The translations under genes and the position numbers were made by a program. From assembly GCA_902514105.1 (NCBI GenBank), contig CABXPU010000001.1, positions 1-36,104 on the forward strand: a stretch of DNA of 36,104 nt, in the 5' to 3' direction. Origin of the DNA: an uncultured SAR86 cluster bacterium (GTDB lineage Bacteria > Pseudomonadota > Gammaproteobacteria > Magnimaribacterales > D2472). How positions within the stretch are numbered: the stretch's first letter is position 1; each line of letters starts with the position of its first letter. This document shows, piece by piece, positions 17,147-26,020 of this stretch. A model generated the notes under the pieces. That model was given only the letters and a program-made list of their open reading frames with translations, did not search any database and was not told where the DNA came from.

Positions 17147-17806
17147 ATGCGTCACAAATTTTTACCATCTTTTGTTAAAAGAAGGGGACGAATAACTAGG
17201 AGCCAGGAAAAGAACCTAGACCTATTACCTAATTATTTAGTTACTACCGGCAAAGAAATTGATGATATAAGTAAAGATTTTCAGAAAACTATTTTAGAAA
17301 TAGGTTTTGGAAATGGTGGAAACATCTTATCTCTCGCGAAAAACAACCCCGAAACATTATTTGTAGGTTCTGAAGTATATTTAGCTGGAATAGGACATTT
17401 GCTGGGAGAGATGGTTAGATCAAAGATAGCTAATATAAGAATTAATACAGGTGATATAAGACTGCTAATTGAAACAATTGATGAACCTGCTTTTGATGAG
17501 ATATTGATTATTTGTCCAGACCCCTGGCCAAAGGCTAAACATCATAAAAGACGATTGATTAATGAAGATTTTTTTAAATTAGTTTACCCAACGATTAAAG
17601 ATGACGGGGTTTTATTTATTTCAACAGACTGGGAAGATTATGCAGAGAGCATTGAAGAATCTATCGGATTATCAAATGGCTATCAAAGAGAAAGCTTTTC
17701 ATCATATGAAGAGAGCAGATTAACTAAATTTCAGGAAAGGGCTCTAAAGGAGGGTAGAAGAATTTTCTCATTCCCTTTAACTAAAAAGATTAATAGTATC
17801 GTTTAG
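17147..17806 (+). CDS. trmB: tRNA (guanine-N7)-methyltransferase TrmB
   Basis: RGRITRSQE...ILEIGFGNGGNILSLAKNNPETLFVGSEVYLAGIGHLL...ICPDPWPKAKHHKRRLI. Confidence 0.95.
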   Translation: MRHKFLPSFVKRRGRITRSQEKNLDLLPNYLVTTGKEIDDISKDFQKTILEIGFGNGGNILSLAKNNPETLFVGSEVYLAGIGHLLGEMVRSKIANIRINTGDIRLLIETIDEPAFDEILIICPDPWPKAKHHKRRLINEDFFKLVYPTIKDDGVLFISTDWEDYAESIEESIGLSNGYQRESFSSYEESRLTKFQERALKEGRRIFSFPLTKKINSIV

Positions 17807-18910
17807 AAATTTATAACCCCTAGATGTAGCTTTCACTCCATCTTTTTCTAATAACTTTTCTTTTATACCTCTCTCATACTTATCTAAAAAGGTATCAGAT
17901 ATATAGATATATTTTTTTTCAAGGTCTTTAAGACTGACACCCTCTTTTAGTCTTAAAAGGTTCATTGCTAAATCAAGATCATATGAATCAGGCGTGACTT
18001 CCGAATCAATAGTTTTAGCCGGGTCTTTTATATAAGAAGAAACTTTCTTTAGCTTGATCATTCTAGTAATTGAATCAATTGTAGTTATTTTACTGTGAGC
18101 ACCTGGCCCTATGCCCAAATAGTCGCCATAGAGCCAATAATTCATATTGTGTTGGCTCTGCTTATTTTTTTTAGACCAAGAAGAAACCTCATATTGGTAT
18201 AGGTTATTTTTATTGAGGAGATCTTTTGCTTCCATTTCCATAGACTCTATTAAGGAGTCTGTTGGTAAAACCAATTCTTTTTTATAAAAAATAGTATTTG
18301 GCTCAATTGTCAGTTGATAAAGAGATAAGTGATCAATATTAAAACTGCAAAAAGTTTCAATGTCATTCTTAAATGAATCAAGCTCTTGGCCCATAACTCC
18401 ATAAATTAGATCAATTGTTGTATTGATAGATTTAGTTTCAGAAGCTAATTTTATTGCTTTTAAAGCGTCCATTTCATCATGGTTTCTATCTAGGGCTTTT
18501 AAAGTCTCTCGATTAAAGCTTTGTATACCAATAGAAATTCTATTAATACCTATACTGATAAGATCATCTAAATAATCCTTACGAACTTCTTTAGGATTAA
18601 GCTCAAAACTTATTTCACAATCTTTTTCTAATAATTTGTTTTGATATAAATTATGGATAATCTTTTGAATAACTTCTATAGAAATCAAAGATGGCGTACC
18701 GCCACCAAAATATACCGATTTAAATTTTCTATTACTTATATATTCTTTTGAAAGATTTAAATCATTTATGATTGCTCTTAGGAGATCTTCTTCATCACCA
18801 GCACTTCTTTTGACTTCAATATTAAAATCACAGTATGGACATTGTTTTTCGCACCAAGGAAAATGAACATATAAAGAAATAGGAACCTTATGTGGTTTTA
18901 AGACTTTCAA
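17777..18910 (-). CDS. hemW: HemW-like radical SAM protein (coproporphyrinogen III oxidase-like)
   Basis: SLYVHFPWCEKQCPYCDFNIEV: CxxxCxxCxF motif distinguishing HemW from HemN; VYFGGGTPSLIS; NRISIGIQSFN; LIYGVMGQ; YLGIGPGAHS. Confidence 0.92.
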   Translation of the reverse strand: MKVLKPHKVPISLYVHFPWCEKQCPYCDFNIEVKRSAGDEEDLLRAIINDLNLSKEYISNRKFKSVYFGGGTPSLISIEVIQKIIHNLYQNKLLEKDCEISFELNPKEVRKDYLDDLISIGINRISIGIQSFNRETLKALDRNHDEMDALKAIKLASETKSINTTIDLIYGVMGQELDSFKNDIETFCSFNIDHLSLYQLTIEPNTIFYKKELVLPTDSLIESMEMEAKDLLNKNNLYQYEVSSWSKKNKQSQHNMNYWLYGDYLGIGPGAHSKITTIDSITRMIKLKKVSSYIKDPAKTIDSEVTPDSYDLDLAMNLLRLKEGVSLKDLEKKYIYISDTFLDKYERGIKEKLLEKDGVKATSRGYKFLNDTINLFS

Positions 18911-19493
18911 GCTTATTTAAAAATGATTTAGATGCTATTGCTCTGTGGCTAATTTCATTCTTCTCATTAGGATCCATATCTGCCATAGAGAATCCATATC
19001 CAGAGGGGTAGAAGATTTTATCGTATCCAAACCCACCCTCACCAGAGCTATTGATAGACACTTCTCCGTGAACCTCTCCACTAGAAAAAATTGGCATTGG
19101 ATCTTCAACAGAATGTACGCCAACCAAAACACATACATAATAAGCTGGTAAAGATTTTAAGCCTCTTGCTTTTAGTTCATCAATTATTTTGTTTCTATTA
19201 TCTAAGTCACTAGCATTCTCGCCAGCATACCTAGCAGAATAAATGCCGGGAGCAAAATCTAAACCTGGCACAACAATCCCGGAGTCATCAGCAACTGTAA
19301 ACAGTCCAGAATTAGATGATCCATGCCTGGCTTTTATTAAAGCATTCTCCAAGAAAGTCAGACCATCTTCTACAGACTCTTGGATATTTAATTCACCCTG
19401 AGAGATAACTTCATAATTTTTAAATATTCTTCTAAATTCTTTTAGCTTGCCCTTATTTGAGCTTGCCAATAATATTTTCTTATCTTCTTGCAA
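18888..19493 (-). CDS. rdgB: XTP/dITP diphosphatase (RdgB/HAM1)
   Basis: LLASSNKGKLKEFRRIF; FLENALIKARHGS; TVADDSGIVVPGLDFAPGIYSARYAG; GGFGYDKIFYPSG; KNEISHRAIA. Confidence 0.95.
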   Translation of the reverse strand: MQEDKKILLASSNKGKLKEFRRIFKNYEVISQGELNIQESVEDGLTFLENALIKARHGSSNSGLFTVADDSGIVVPGLDFAPGIYSARYAGENASDLDNRNKIIDELKARGLKSLPAYYVCVLVGVHSVEDPMPIFSSGEVHGEVSINSSGEGGFGYDKIFYPSGYGFSMADMDPNEKNEISHRAIASKSFLNKLESLKTT

Positions 19494-20073
19494 GCAGATA
19501 AACCCCTTCTGAAGATAAAAGATTAGGAAAGATTAAAGAGAACTTGCTAGGTTTCCTATTCTTGTTTAAATGAATACTATCTTCAATTATAAAATCTTCA
19601 TCCCTACACAAATCTTCAAAATCTTTAATAGTGCATAAGTGAATATTTTTAGTTCCATACCAACTTGATGGGAGGCTTGGAGTGACAGGCATCCTTCCAA
19701 GCATTAAAGCAATCCTGCATCTCCAATACCCAAGATTAGGAATAGTTACTATGCATCGATTAGAAAGTGTAAGAATTTTTTTTAAGGACACGTTTGGCTC
19801 TTTAAGGCATTGAATTGAGCTAGCCATAATTGCGACATCAAAATTACATTCAGAGAACTCATCTATGCCCTCATCAATATTTTTCTCTATTACAGGGATA
19901 TTATTTTTTAAGCAACCAGCAATCCCCTCTGGATCTATTTCAATTCCATAACCCAATATATTATTCTGATCTCTTAATTCCTTAAGCAAAGAACCATCTC
20001 CACAACCAAAATCAATAACATGACTAGAGGGCTCTATCCAATTTTTAATAATGTTTGTAATAGGATTAATCAT
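19480..20073 (-). CDS. metW: Methionine biosynthesis protein MetW
   Basis: VIDFGCGDGSLLKEL...GYGIEIDPEGIAGCLKNNIPVIEKNIDEGI...VTIPNLGYWRCRIALMLGRMPVTPSLPSSWYGTKNIHLCTIKDF; adjacent to metX. Confidence 0.93.
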   Translation of the reverse strand: MINPITNIIKNWIEPSSHVIDFGCGDGSLLKELRDQNNILGYGIEIDPEGIAGCLKNNIPVIEKNIDEGIDEFSECNFDVAIMASSIQCLKEPNVSLKKILTLSNRCIVTIPNLGYWRCRIALMLGRMPVTPSLPSSWYGTKNIHLCTIKDFEDLCRDEDFIIEDSIHLNKNRKPSKFSLIFPNLLSSEGVYLLARR

Positions 20074-21168
20074 TCAATTGTCTAAAAAAGCTTCGAGACT
20101 GTTTTGATATCTTTCATTTGAAAATAAGAAGCTATCATGCCCCTGTTGACCATCTAGCTCAAGATAGGAAGAATTTATTCCTGATTGCATTGCAGCTAGC
20201 TGAATTTCTTTTCCCCTATCTGGTGGGAATAACCAATCAGACTTAAAACCTACTATTAATAGTTTTGCTTTTATATTCTTAAGGGCTTCTTTTAGTTCAT
20301 CGTTATATTTTTCTGCAGGATCAAATCCATCCATTGCTTTAGACATAATTATGTATGTATTTGCATCAAAGAATTCTGAGAATTTTGTTCCCTTGTATTG
20401 CAAATAATTCTCAACTTCATAATCTACAAACTCACCAACCTTAGATTCATTTTTTTGAAATTTTCGTCCAAATCTTTTGTTCATATTTTCTTCAGACAAG
20501 TATGTAATATGAGCCAACATTCTCGCAGCCTTAACGCCGCTTTTTGGGAAAGTATTTTTTTTAAGATAATCACCACCACAAAAATCAATATCTTTCCTTA
20601 TAGATTCTCTGCTTACTTCATTTAAGGCTATATTTTGTGAGCTAGCTTTTGCTGCGGCAGCTATAACAGCTGATCTCTTAACATTATCTGGGAAAGTTAT
20701 TGCCCATTGTAAAGCCTGCATTCCACCAATACTTCCTCCCATTACAGCAGCCCAAGATGTTATTCCAAGTTTATCCTGGAGCATTTTCTGTGAATTTACC
20801 CAATCCAATACCGTTACATCAGGAAAATCTTTCCCATACACCTCATTTGTATCAGGAGAAACAGTTGTAGGCCCGGTAGAGCCAAAACAACTCCCCAAAT
20901 TATTTGGAGAAACAACAAAGAACTTATCTGTATCAATAGCTTTTTTGGGACCTATTAATTCATCCCACCAACCAGGCTTTCTATCCTCAGAGGAATTGCC
21001 AGCTGCGTGATGACTCCCTGAAAATGCATGACAAACCAAAATAGCGTTAGATTTATCTGAGTTTAAATTGCCATAAGTATCAACCATCAAATCAAATGAT
21101 TTAAGAATATCTCCGCATTCAAGAGTTATCCCCGAATCAAAGCTATGCAACTTTCTTTCTGACTTCAT
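20074..21168 (-). CDS. metX: Homoserine O-acetyl/succinyltransferase MetX family
   Basis: AILVCHAFSGSHHAAG...NNLGSCFGSTGPTTVSP...AVMGGSIGGMQALQWAITFP (nucleophile Ser)...GQQGHDSFLF. Confidence 0.93.
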   Translation of the reverse strand: MKSERKLHSFDSGITLECGDILKSFDLMVDTYGNLNSDKSNAILVCHAFSGSHHAAGNSSEDRKPGWWDELIGPKKAIDTDKFFVVSPNNLGSCFGSTGPTTVSPDTNEVYGKDFPDVTVLDWVNSQKMLQDKLGITSWAAVMGGSIGGMQALQWAITFPDNVKRSAVIAAAAKASSQNIALNEVSRESIRKDIDFCGGDYLKKNTFPKSGVKAARMLAHITYLSEENMNKRFGRKFQKNESKVGEFVDYEVENYLQYKGTKFSEFFDANTYIIMSKAMDGFDPAEKYNDELKEALKNIKAKLLIVGFKSDWLFPPDRGKEIQLAAMQSGINSSYLELDGQQGHDSFLFSNERYQNSLEAFLDN

Positions 21169-21692
21169 AGTAAAACCCTAGCTATTTGACCTAAAAGAAT
21201 ATCTACTTGATTTAATAGTATCAAAACAAACAAAGGAGAGAAATCAAGCCCACCCATTGCAGGAATATAATTCCTTATCGGATTCATTATTTTATTAGAG
21301 ATTTCTTCAATTAATTGCAAAAGAGGGTGGGGGTTTCCAGGAGAAACCCAACTTAGTATTACCCCCCCAATAACTGCAAATAATAGAATTTGACTTATAC
21401 TGCTCAAGATATTTAAAGCAGCATAGACAAATAAATCATATAACTCATAAGTTGATCCAGTAATCATATAGAAGCTTAGAAATTTAAATAAAAGTGCTGC
21501 AGCAAAGACCCCCAAAAGGCCGCCCATTAAAGATGTAAATGCAATTGATAAAGGATTTAAGATCTTAACCAGACTTTTGACTATTGGGTTGTAATAATTA
21601 ACTCTCAGCAATCTAAAGACTAGCAATATAACCAAAGCATAACTTATGGAGCTTATTAAGATGCTTAGAAGATTTATTAAATTAGTATTCAT
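21165..21692 (-). CDS. yggT: YggT family membrane protein
   Basis: About 175 aa, multiple TM segments; WVSPGNPHPLLQLIEEISNKIMNPIRNYIPAMGGLDFSPLFVLILL is the YGGT repeat signature. Next to proC and yggS. Confidence 0.9.
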   Translation of the reverse strand: MNTNLINLLSILISSISYALVILLVFRLLRVNYYNPIVKSLVKILNPLSIAFTSLMGGLLGVFAAALLFKFLSFYMITGSTYELYDLFVYAALNILSSISQILLFAVIGGVILSWVSPGNPHPLLQLIEEISNKIMNPIRNYIPAMGGLDFSPLFVLILLNQVDILLGQIARVLL

Positions 21693-22476
21693 CGCTTATT
21701 TCTTTTGATCGTTTAATGGCACTTAATATGCCTTTTTCAAAAAGTTCGAGAACATTATTGCTTATTAAGGAATTAATTCCAGCTTCAGTGGTACCTTTTT
21801 TTGAAGCAATTTTTTTTATTGCCTCATCAAAACCAACATTATCTTTAACTGAAGCAGAAACACCATCTAAAAAAGTACTAATAATTTTATTAGTTAACTT
21901 TTTATCTCCATTAGAAAGTTGAAGAACTCTTTTTTCATAGACTTTAAGAATATGGAAGAAATATGCAGGACCACTGCCTATCAAGCCAGTAAAATTATCT
22001 ATTTCATTTTCCTTTTTCAAAAATAAAGAAATACCAACTTTATCAAAGACTTTTTTAGAATAGTTCATAAGATCCTTAGACCCAGGATTTCCATAAATAG
22101 CTGTAATACCTTTGTTGTATGCAGAAGAAGTTATTGGCATTGCTCTTACGATTGTTGGAGCTTTAAACGCTGATTTAATTGTTTTAATCTGTATTCCTGC
22201 AACAACACTAATTAAATTCGGCTTATTATTAATAAGGGCTATTTCATTACATGCTTGAATAGCATCCTTTGGCTTTACAGCAAGAATTATATGATGATTA
22301 TTTTTGGTTAGCTGCCTTATATCTATGGGCTTAATGCCCATTTTTTTTATGATTTTATTATTTAAAGGATTTCTATCTATAAAACTAATATCCTTCTTCT
22401 CAAACCCATTATTTATCAAACCAATTATTATTGATTGACTAATATTTCCTGCACCAAAAAAAACTATTCCTTTCAT
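21682..22476 (-). CDS. proC: Pyrroline-5-carboxylate reductase
   Basis: IVFFGAGNISQSIIIGLI; ILAVKPKDA; VVAGIQIKTIKSAF; IVRAMPITSSAYNKGITAIYG; GLIGSGPAYFFHIL; KKGTTEAGINSL. Confidence 0.93.
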   Translation of the reverse strand: MKGIVFFGAGNISQSIIIGLINNGFEKKDISFIDRNPLNNKIIKKMGIKPIDIRQLTKNNHHIILAVKPKDAIQACNEIALINNKPNLISVVAGIQIKTIKSAFKAPTIVRAMPITSSAYNKGITAIYGNPGSKDLMNYSKKVFDKVGISLFLKKENEIDNFTGLIGSGPAYFFHILKVYEKRVLQLSNGDKKLTNKIISTFLDGVSASVKDNVGFDEAIKKIASKKGTTEAGINSLISNNVLELFEKGILSAIKRSKEISDEY

Positions 22477-23159
22477 TGCCTCTTTCCAAAAATAGACTCC
22501 CCAACTCTAATCATATTTGAACCAGATTCAATCGCCGCCTTAAAATCTGAAGTTGTCCCCATTGATAAAATATCTGCATTGGGGTGGCTAAGTTTCAAAT
22601 TGGCATGTAAAGCAAAGCATTTCTCCATTACTTTTTTTGTTTCCTCTATTTCATTCGAGAGCTTTGGCAGGACCATAATGCCCCTAAGATTAAGATTACT
22701 TTGTGTTTCAATCAAAGAAGATAATTCTAATAATTTATTAGGATTAATGCCTGACTTTGATACCTCATTATCAATATTAACTTGAATGCAAACATTTATG
22801 TTTTTATTTAAAGTCTTACATTGATTATTTAGTTTTAAGATTATTTTTTCTCTATCCAGAGAATGAACCCAATGAGCATGAGTTGCCACTAATTTAATCT
22901 TGTTTGACTGGATTGGCCCAATAAAGTGCCAAGTTATTTCATAGTCTTTTAATGCAGCTGCTTTCTTTTCTAGTTCTTGTACGAAATTTTCTCCAAAATT
23001 ATTGAATCCATTTTGATATGCATCTTTTATTAATGATACATCATGCTTTTTAGATACAGCTATGATCGAAATATCTTCCTCATTCCTCTTTGAATCTTTA
23101 CAAGCCATAGCAAAATCATGGTTAAAGTTTTTTATTTTATTATTTATTGAATCGCGCAT
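22473..23159 (-). CDS. yggS: YggS family pyridoxal phosphate homeostasis protein
   Basis: IIAVSKKHDVSLIKDAYQNGFNNFGENFVQELEKK; WHFIGPIQSNK; VCIQVNIDNEVSKSGINP; LSMGTTSDFKAAIESGSNMIRVGESIFGKR. Confidence 0.95.
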   Translation of the reverse strand: MRDSINNKIKNFNHDFAMACKDSKRNEEDISIIAVSKKHDVSLIKDAYQNGFNNFGENFVQELEKKAAALKDYEITWHFIGPIQSNKIKLVATHAHWVHSLDREKIILKLNNQCKTLNKNINVCIQVNIDNEVSKSGINPNKLLELSSLIETQSNLNLRGIMVLPKLSNEIEETKKVMEKCFALHANLKLSHPNADILSMGTTSDFKAAIESGSNMIRVGESIFGKRQ

Positions 23160-23674
23160 TTTGTTTTAATGAGAGGGGATAGCCCTATCCTAATAATTAC
23201 TTCTCTTGCATTATTTACGTCTGACTTATTTAAATATGGGCCAAGCATTACACCATATAATTTTCTCTCCATATTATTAATTTCTTCAAGATAGGGCTCT
23301 AGATCCATACTTCTTAGCTTATATAACATTTCAGAAGCAAATTTCTCTTTTCCATAGGCTTCAACCTGGAGGAAATATGTGCAATCAGATTTATCTAAAA
23401 CTTCTTTAATTTCAATTAATGTATTCTGCTCTTTTAACTTTTCCGGGAAAGTAATTGAGACTTTGTTTTCAGAAATAGGTCCAGGTTCAAAGATTTCTAG
23501 ATTGCTATCAAATAGATAGAAAGATGTATAAATTATAAGAAGCGAGATAGACAATAAAGTTATTATTATCTTTTTATTAAAGACCGGCTTATTTTTATTT
23601 TTAGATCTAAAAACTGTTCTGGTTTTTTTCGCTCTCTTTTTATTTGATGAGACTCTAGGTGCAAAATCTCTCAT
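23144..23674 (-). CDS. SPOR-domain membrane protein
   Basis: Basic cytoplasmic N-terminus, single TM (IIITLLSISLLIIYTSFYLF), C-terminal CTYFLQVEAYGKEKFASEMLYKLRSMDLEPYLEEI...YGVMLGPYLNKSDVNNAREVI is SPOR-like. Adjacent to argS. Confidence 0.8.
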   Translation of the reverse strand: MRDFAPRVSSNKKRAKKTRTVFRSKNKNKPVFNKKIIITLLSISLLIIYTSFYLFDSNLEIFEPGPISENKVSITFPEKLKEQNTLIEIKEVLDKSDCTYFLQVEAYGKEKFASEMLYKLRSMDLEPYLEEINNMERKLYGVMLGPYLNKSDVNNAREVIIRIGLSPLIKTKCAIQ

Positions 23675-23676
23675 AG

Positions 23677-25419
23677 TTACATTTTTTCTAGAGCATCTAT
23701 TCCTAAGAGATTTAAACCATTAGCAATTACAAGCCTGACAAGATTCAAGCTTTGTAAGATAGATTCTTGATTTTCTTTCGATTCTTTAAGGACAGGATTA
23801 TCGTTATAGAAGCTATGAAATTGGTGAGCAAGATCTCTTAGATAAAAAACCAATAAGTGGGGCTGAAGGGCTACTGCTGATCTTTCCACAACGCCTGGGA
23901 ATTTTGAAGCCTCATGAATTAATTTATCACAAGCTAAATAAGCACCATCTTCTATTGATTTGATGCTAGTTGGCAATGAATCATTCAGCTCTATATATTT
24001 ATTTTGGAGAGAACATATTCTCGCATGGGCATATTGGATGTAGTAAATTAAGTTTTCTTTATTTTGCGATTTTGCTAATTCAATATCAAAATCGAGATGC
24101 TGATCTGCTTGTTTTGATAAATAATAAAACCTTGCAGCATCAACCCCTATTTCATCCATTAAATCCCTAAGAGTGAAGAATTTGCCACTTCTAGTAGACA
24201 TTTTTATTTTTTCTTTACCTTGAAAAAGATTAGCAAATTGAACCAACTGGACATGTAAACTCTCTTTAGAAAAACCTAAACCCTCAAGTGATGATTCAAT
24301 TCTTTTGATGTATCCATGATGATCTGAACCCCATACATTAATAAGTCTATCAAAACCTCTATCAACCTTATCTTTATGATATGCGACATCAGCAGCAAAA
24401 TATGTTGCTCTCCCATCTTCTCTGATAAGAACTCTATTCTTATCATCGCCCACGTTTTCAGTATTTAACCAAAGCGCGCCCTCTTCTTTATAAGCCTGAC
24501 CACTTTTTTCTAATTGGTTAATTGCTGAATAAATCTTTGAATCTTTATCACCCACAGCTCCAAGACTTGATTCATAGAACCAATTATTAAAATCTACCTT
24601 AAAGGCCGCTAGATCTTCTTTAATTAAACCCAATACCACATTTAAAGACTTGTTTTTAGTATGCTCCCAAAGCTCGATGGCTTCATTCTTAAAATTTCTT
24701 ATTAGGGCATCAATTTCTTCTTCAGGATCAGAGGGCAGGTTCGAAATAATGGTTTTGAGCTGATTTTCATTAATGCAATCTTTTTTATCAATTTCATTAG
24801 AAATATCTATGATATATTTCCCTTTATAGCCACTAGATGGAAAACTATTTTCTTCAAAGCATTTAAAGAGTCTAAGCAAAACACTAACAGTCAAAATATC
24901 AATTTGCCTGCCAGCATCATTTATGTAATATTCTTTTGAAACCTCATAACCACTTGCCTCCAAGATTCTACCAAGAGCATCTCCAAAAGCAGCACCTCTT
25001 CCATGACCCACATGCAGAGGTCCAGTTGGATTTGCAGAGACAAATTCAATTTGGATTTTTTTACCTTCTCCCAAGTTAGATGTGCCATATGCTTTTTTAG
25101 CATTCAAGGAATCTGTTATAAGATTTACAAAATATAACCTATTTAAGAAAATATTTAAAAATCCAGGACCGGCAACTTCAATTTGATCTACTCCATCTAG
25201 ATTAATTAAATTTTTCTTTAGGGCTTCAGCAGCCTCTTTAGGGTTAGTTCCTGTAACGCTACCAGATACTAGACCAATATTTGTTGTAATATGACCCTTT
25301 TTCAAATCATCAGTTATTTCAGTTTTATACTTATCTTTAATTAATATTACATCTTCCTTGCTATACCCACTCTCTTTAACTAGAAAGTTTTCAATGTGTT
25401 GGTTAAAGAATTTAATCAT
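23677..25419 (-). CDS. argS: Arginyl-tRNA synthetase
   Basis: FVSANPTGPLHVGHGRGAAFGDALGRILEASGYEV (HIGH-like); VWGSDHHGYIKR; KIKMSTRSGKFFTLRDL (KMSKS-like). Confidence 0.96.
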   Translation of the reverse strand: MIKFFNQHIENFLVKESGYSKEDVILIKDKYKTEITDDLKKGHITTNIGLVSGSVTGTNPKEAAEALKKNLINLDGVDQIEVAGPGFLNIFLNRLYFVNLITDSLNAKKAYGTSNLGEGKKIQIEFVSANPTGPLHVGHGRGAAFGDALGRILEASGYEVSKEYYINDAGRQIDILTVSVLLRLFKCFEENSFPSSGYKGKYIIDISNEIDKKDCINENQLKTIISNLPSDPEEEIDALIRNFKNEAIELWEHTKNKSLNVVLGLIKEDLAAFKVDFNNWFYESSLGAVGDKDSKIYSAINQLEKSGQAYKEEGALWLNTENVGDDKNRVLIREDGRATYFAADVAYHKDKVDRGFDRLINVWGSDHHGYIKRIESSLEGLGFSKESLHVQLVQFANLFQGKEKIKMSTRSGKFFTLRDLMDEIGVDAARFYYLSKQADQHLDFDIELAKSQNKENLIYYIQYAHARICSLQNKYIELNDSLPTSIKSIEDGAYLACDKLIHEASKFPGVVERSAVALQPHLLVFYLRDLAHQFHSFYNDNPVLKESKENQESILQSLNLVRLVIANGLNLLGIDALEKM

Positions 25420-25421
25420 CT

Positions 25422-25982
25422 CTATGCTCTACCTACATACTCTTCTGAACGAGTATCCACTTTCACCGTTTCTCCCTCATCAACAAATAAAGGCACTTGT
25501 ATGCTTACACCCGTTTCTAGGGTAGCTGATTTAGTGGCCCCAGAGACTGTATCTCCTTTAACGCCAGGTTCAGAGCTTGAAATAACAAGATTAACAAATA
25601 CAGGAGCTTCAACGCTTATGGGTTGATCATTCCATAAGACTATTTCACATCTTTCTTGCCCTACAAGCCATTTTTTAGCATTGCCAATGGTTTTAGAATC
25701 TACTTCTAATTGGTTAAAACTAATTGGGTCCATAAAATTCCATGTTTCACCATCTGAATAAAGAAAATCCATTTCATTATGACTAACATCTGCAGTTTCA
25801 ACACTTTCACCAGATTTAAAGGTCTTATCAATAAGATTACCAGTTAAAAGATTTCTATATTTTACTCTCATAACTGCTTGGCCTTTACCGGGCTTATGAA
25901 ACTCATGATCAATAATAGAGCAGGGCGCCCCATCTAATAAAAGCTTAGTTCCATTTTTAAACTGGTTTGTTGAAATTTTCAT
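25422..25982 (-). CDS. efp: Elongation factor P
   Basis: MKISTNQFKNGTKLLLDGAPCSIIDHEFHKPGKGQAVMRVKYRNLLTGNLIDKTFKSGE...; retains KPGKGQA with the Lys that is beta-lysylated in E. coli EF-P. Confidence 0.96.
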   Translation of the reverse strand: MKISTNQFKNGTKLLLDGAPCSIIDHEFHKPGKGQAVMRVKYRNLLTGNLIDKTFKSGESVETADVSHNEMDFLYSDGETWNFMDPISFNQLEVDSKTIGNAKKWLVGQERCEIVLWNDQPISVEAPVFVNLVISSSEPGVKGDTVSGATKSATLETGVSIQVPLFVDEGETVKVDTRSEEYVGRA

Positions 25983-26020
25983 AATATACTATAAGTCTAT
26001 TTTAAAGGGGTGAATGTGAA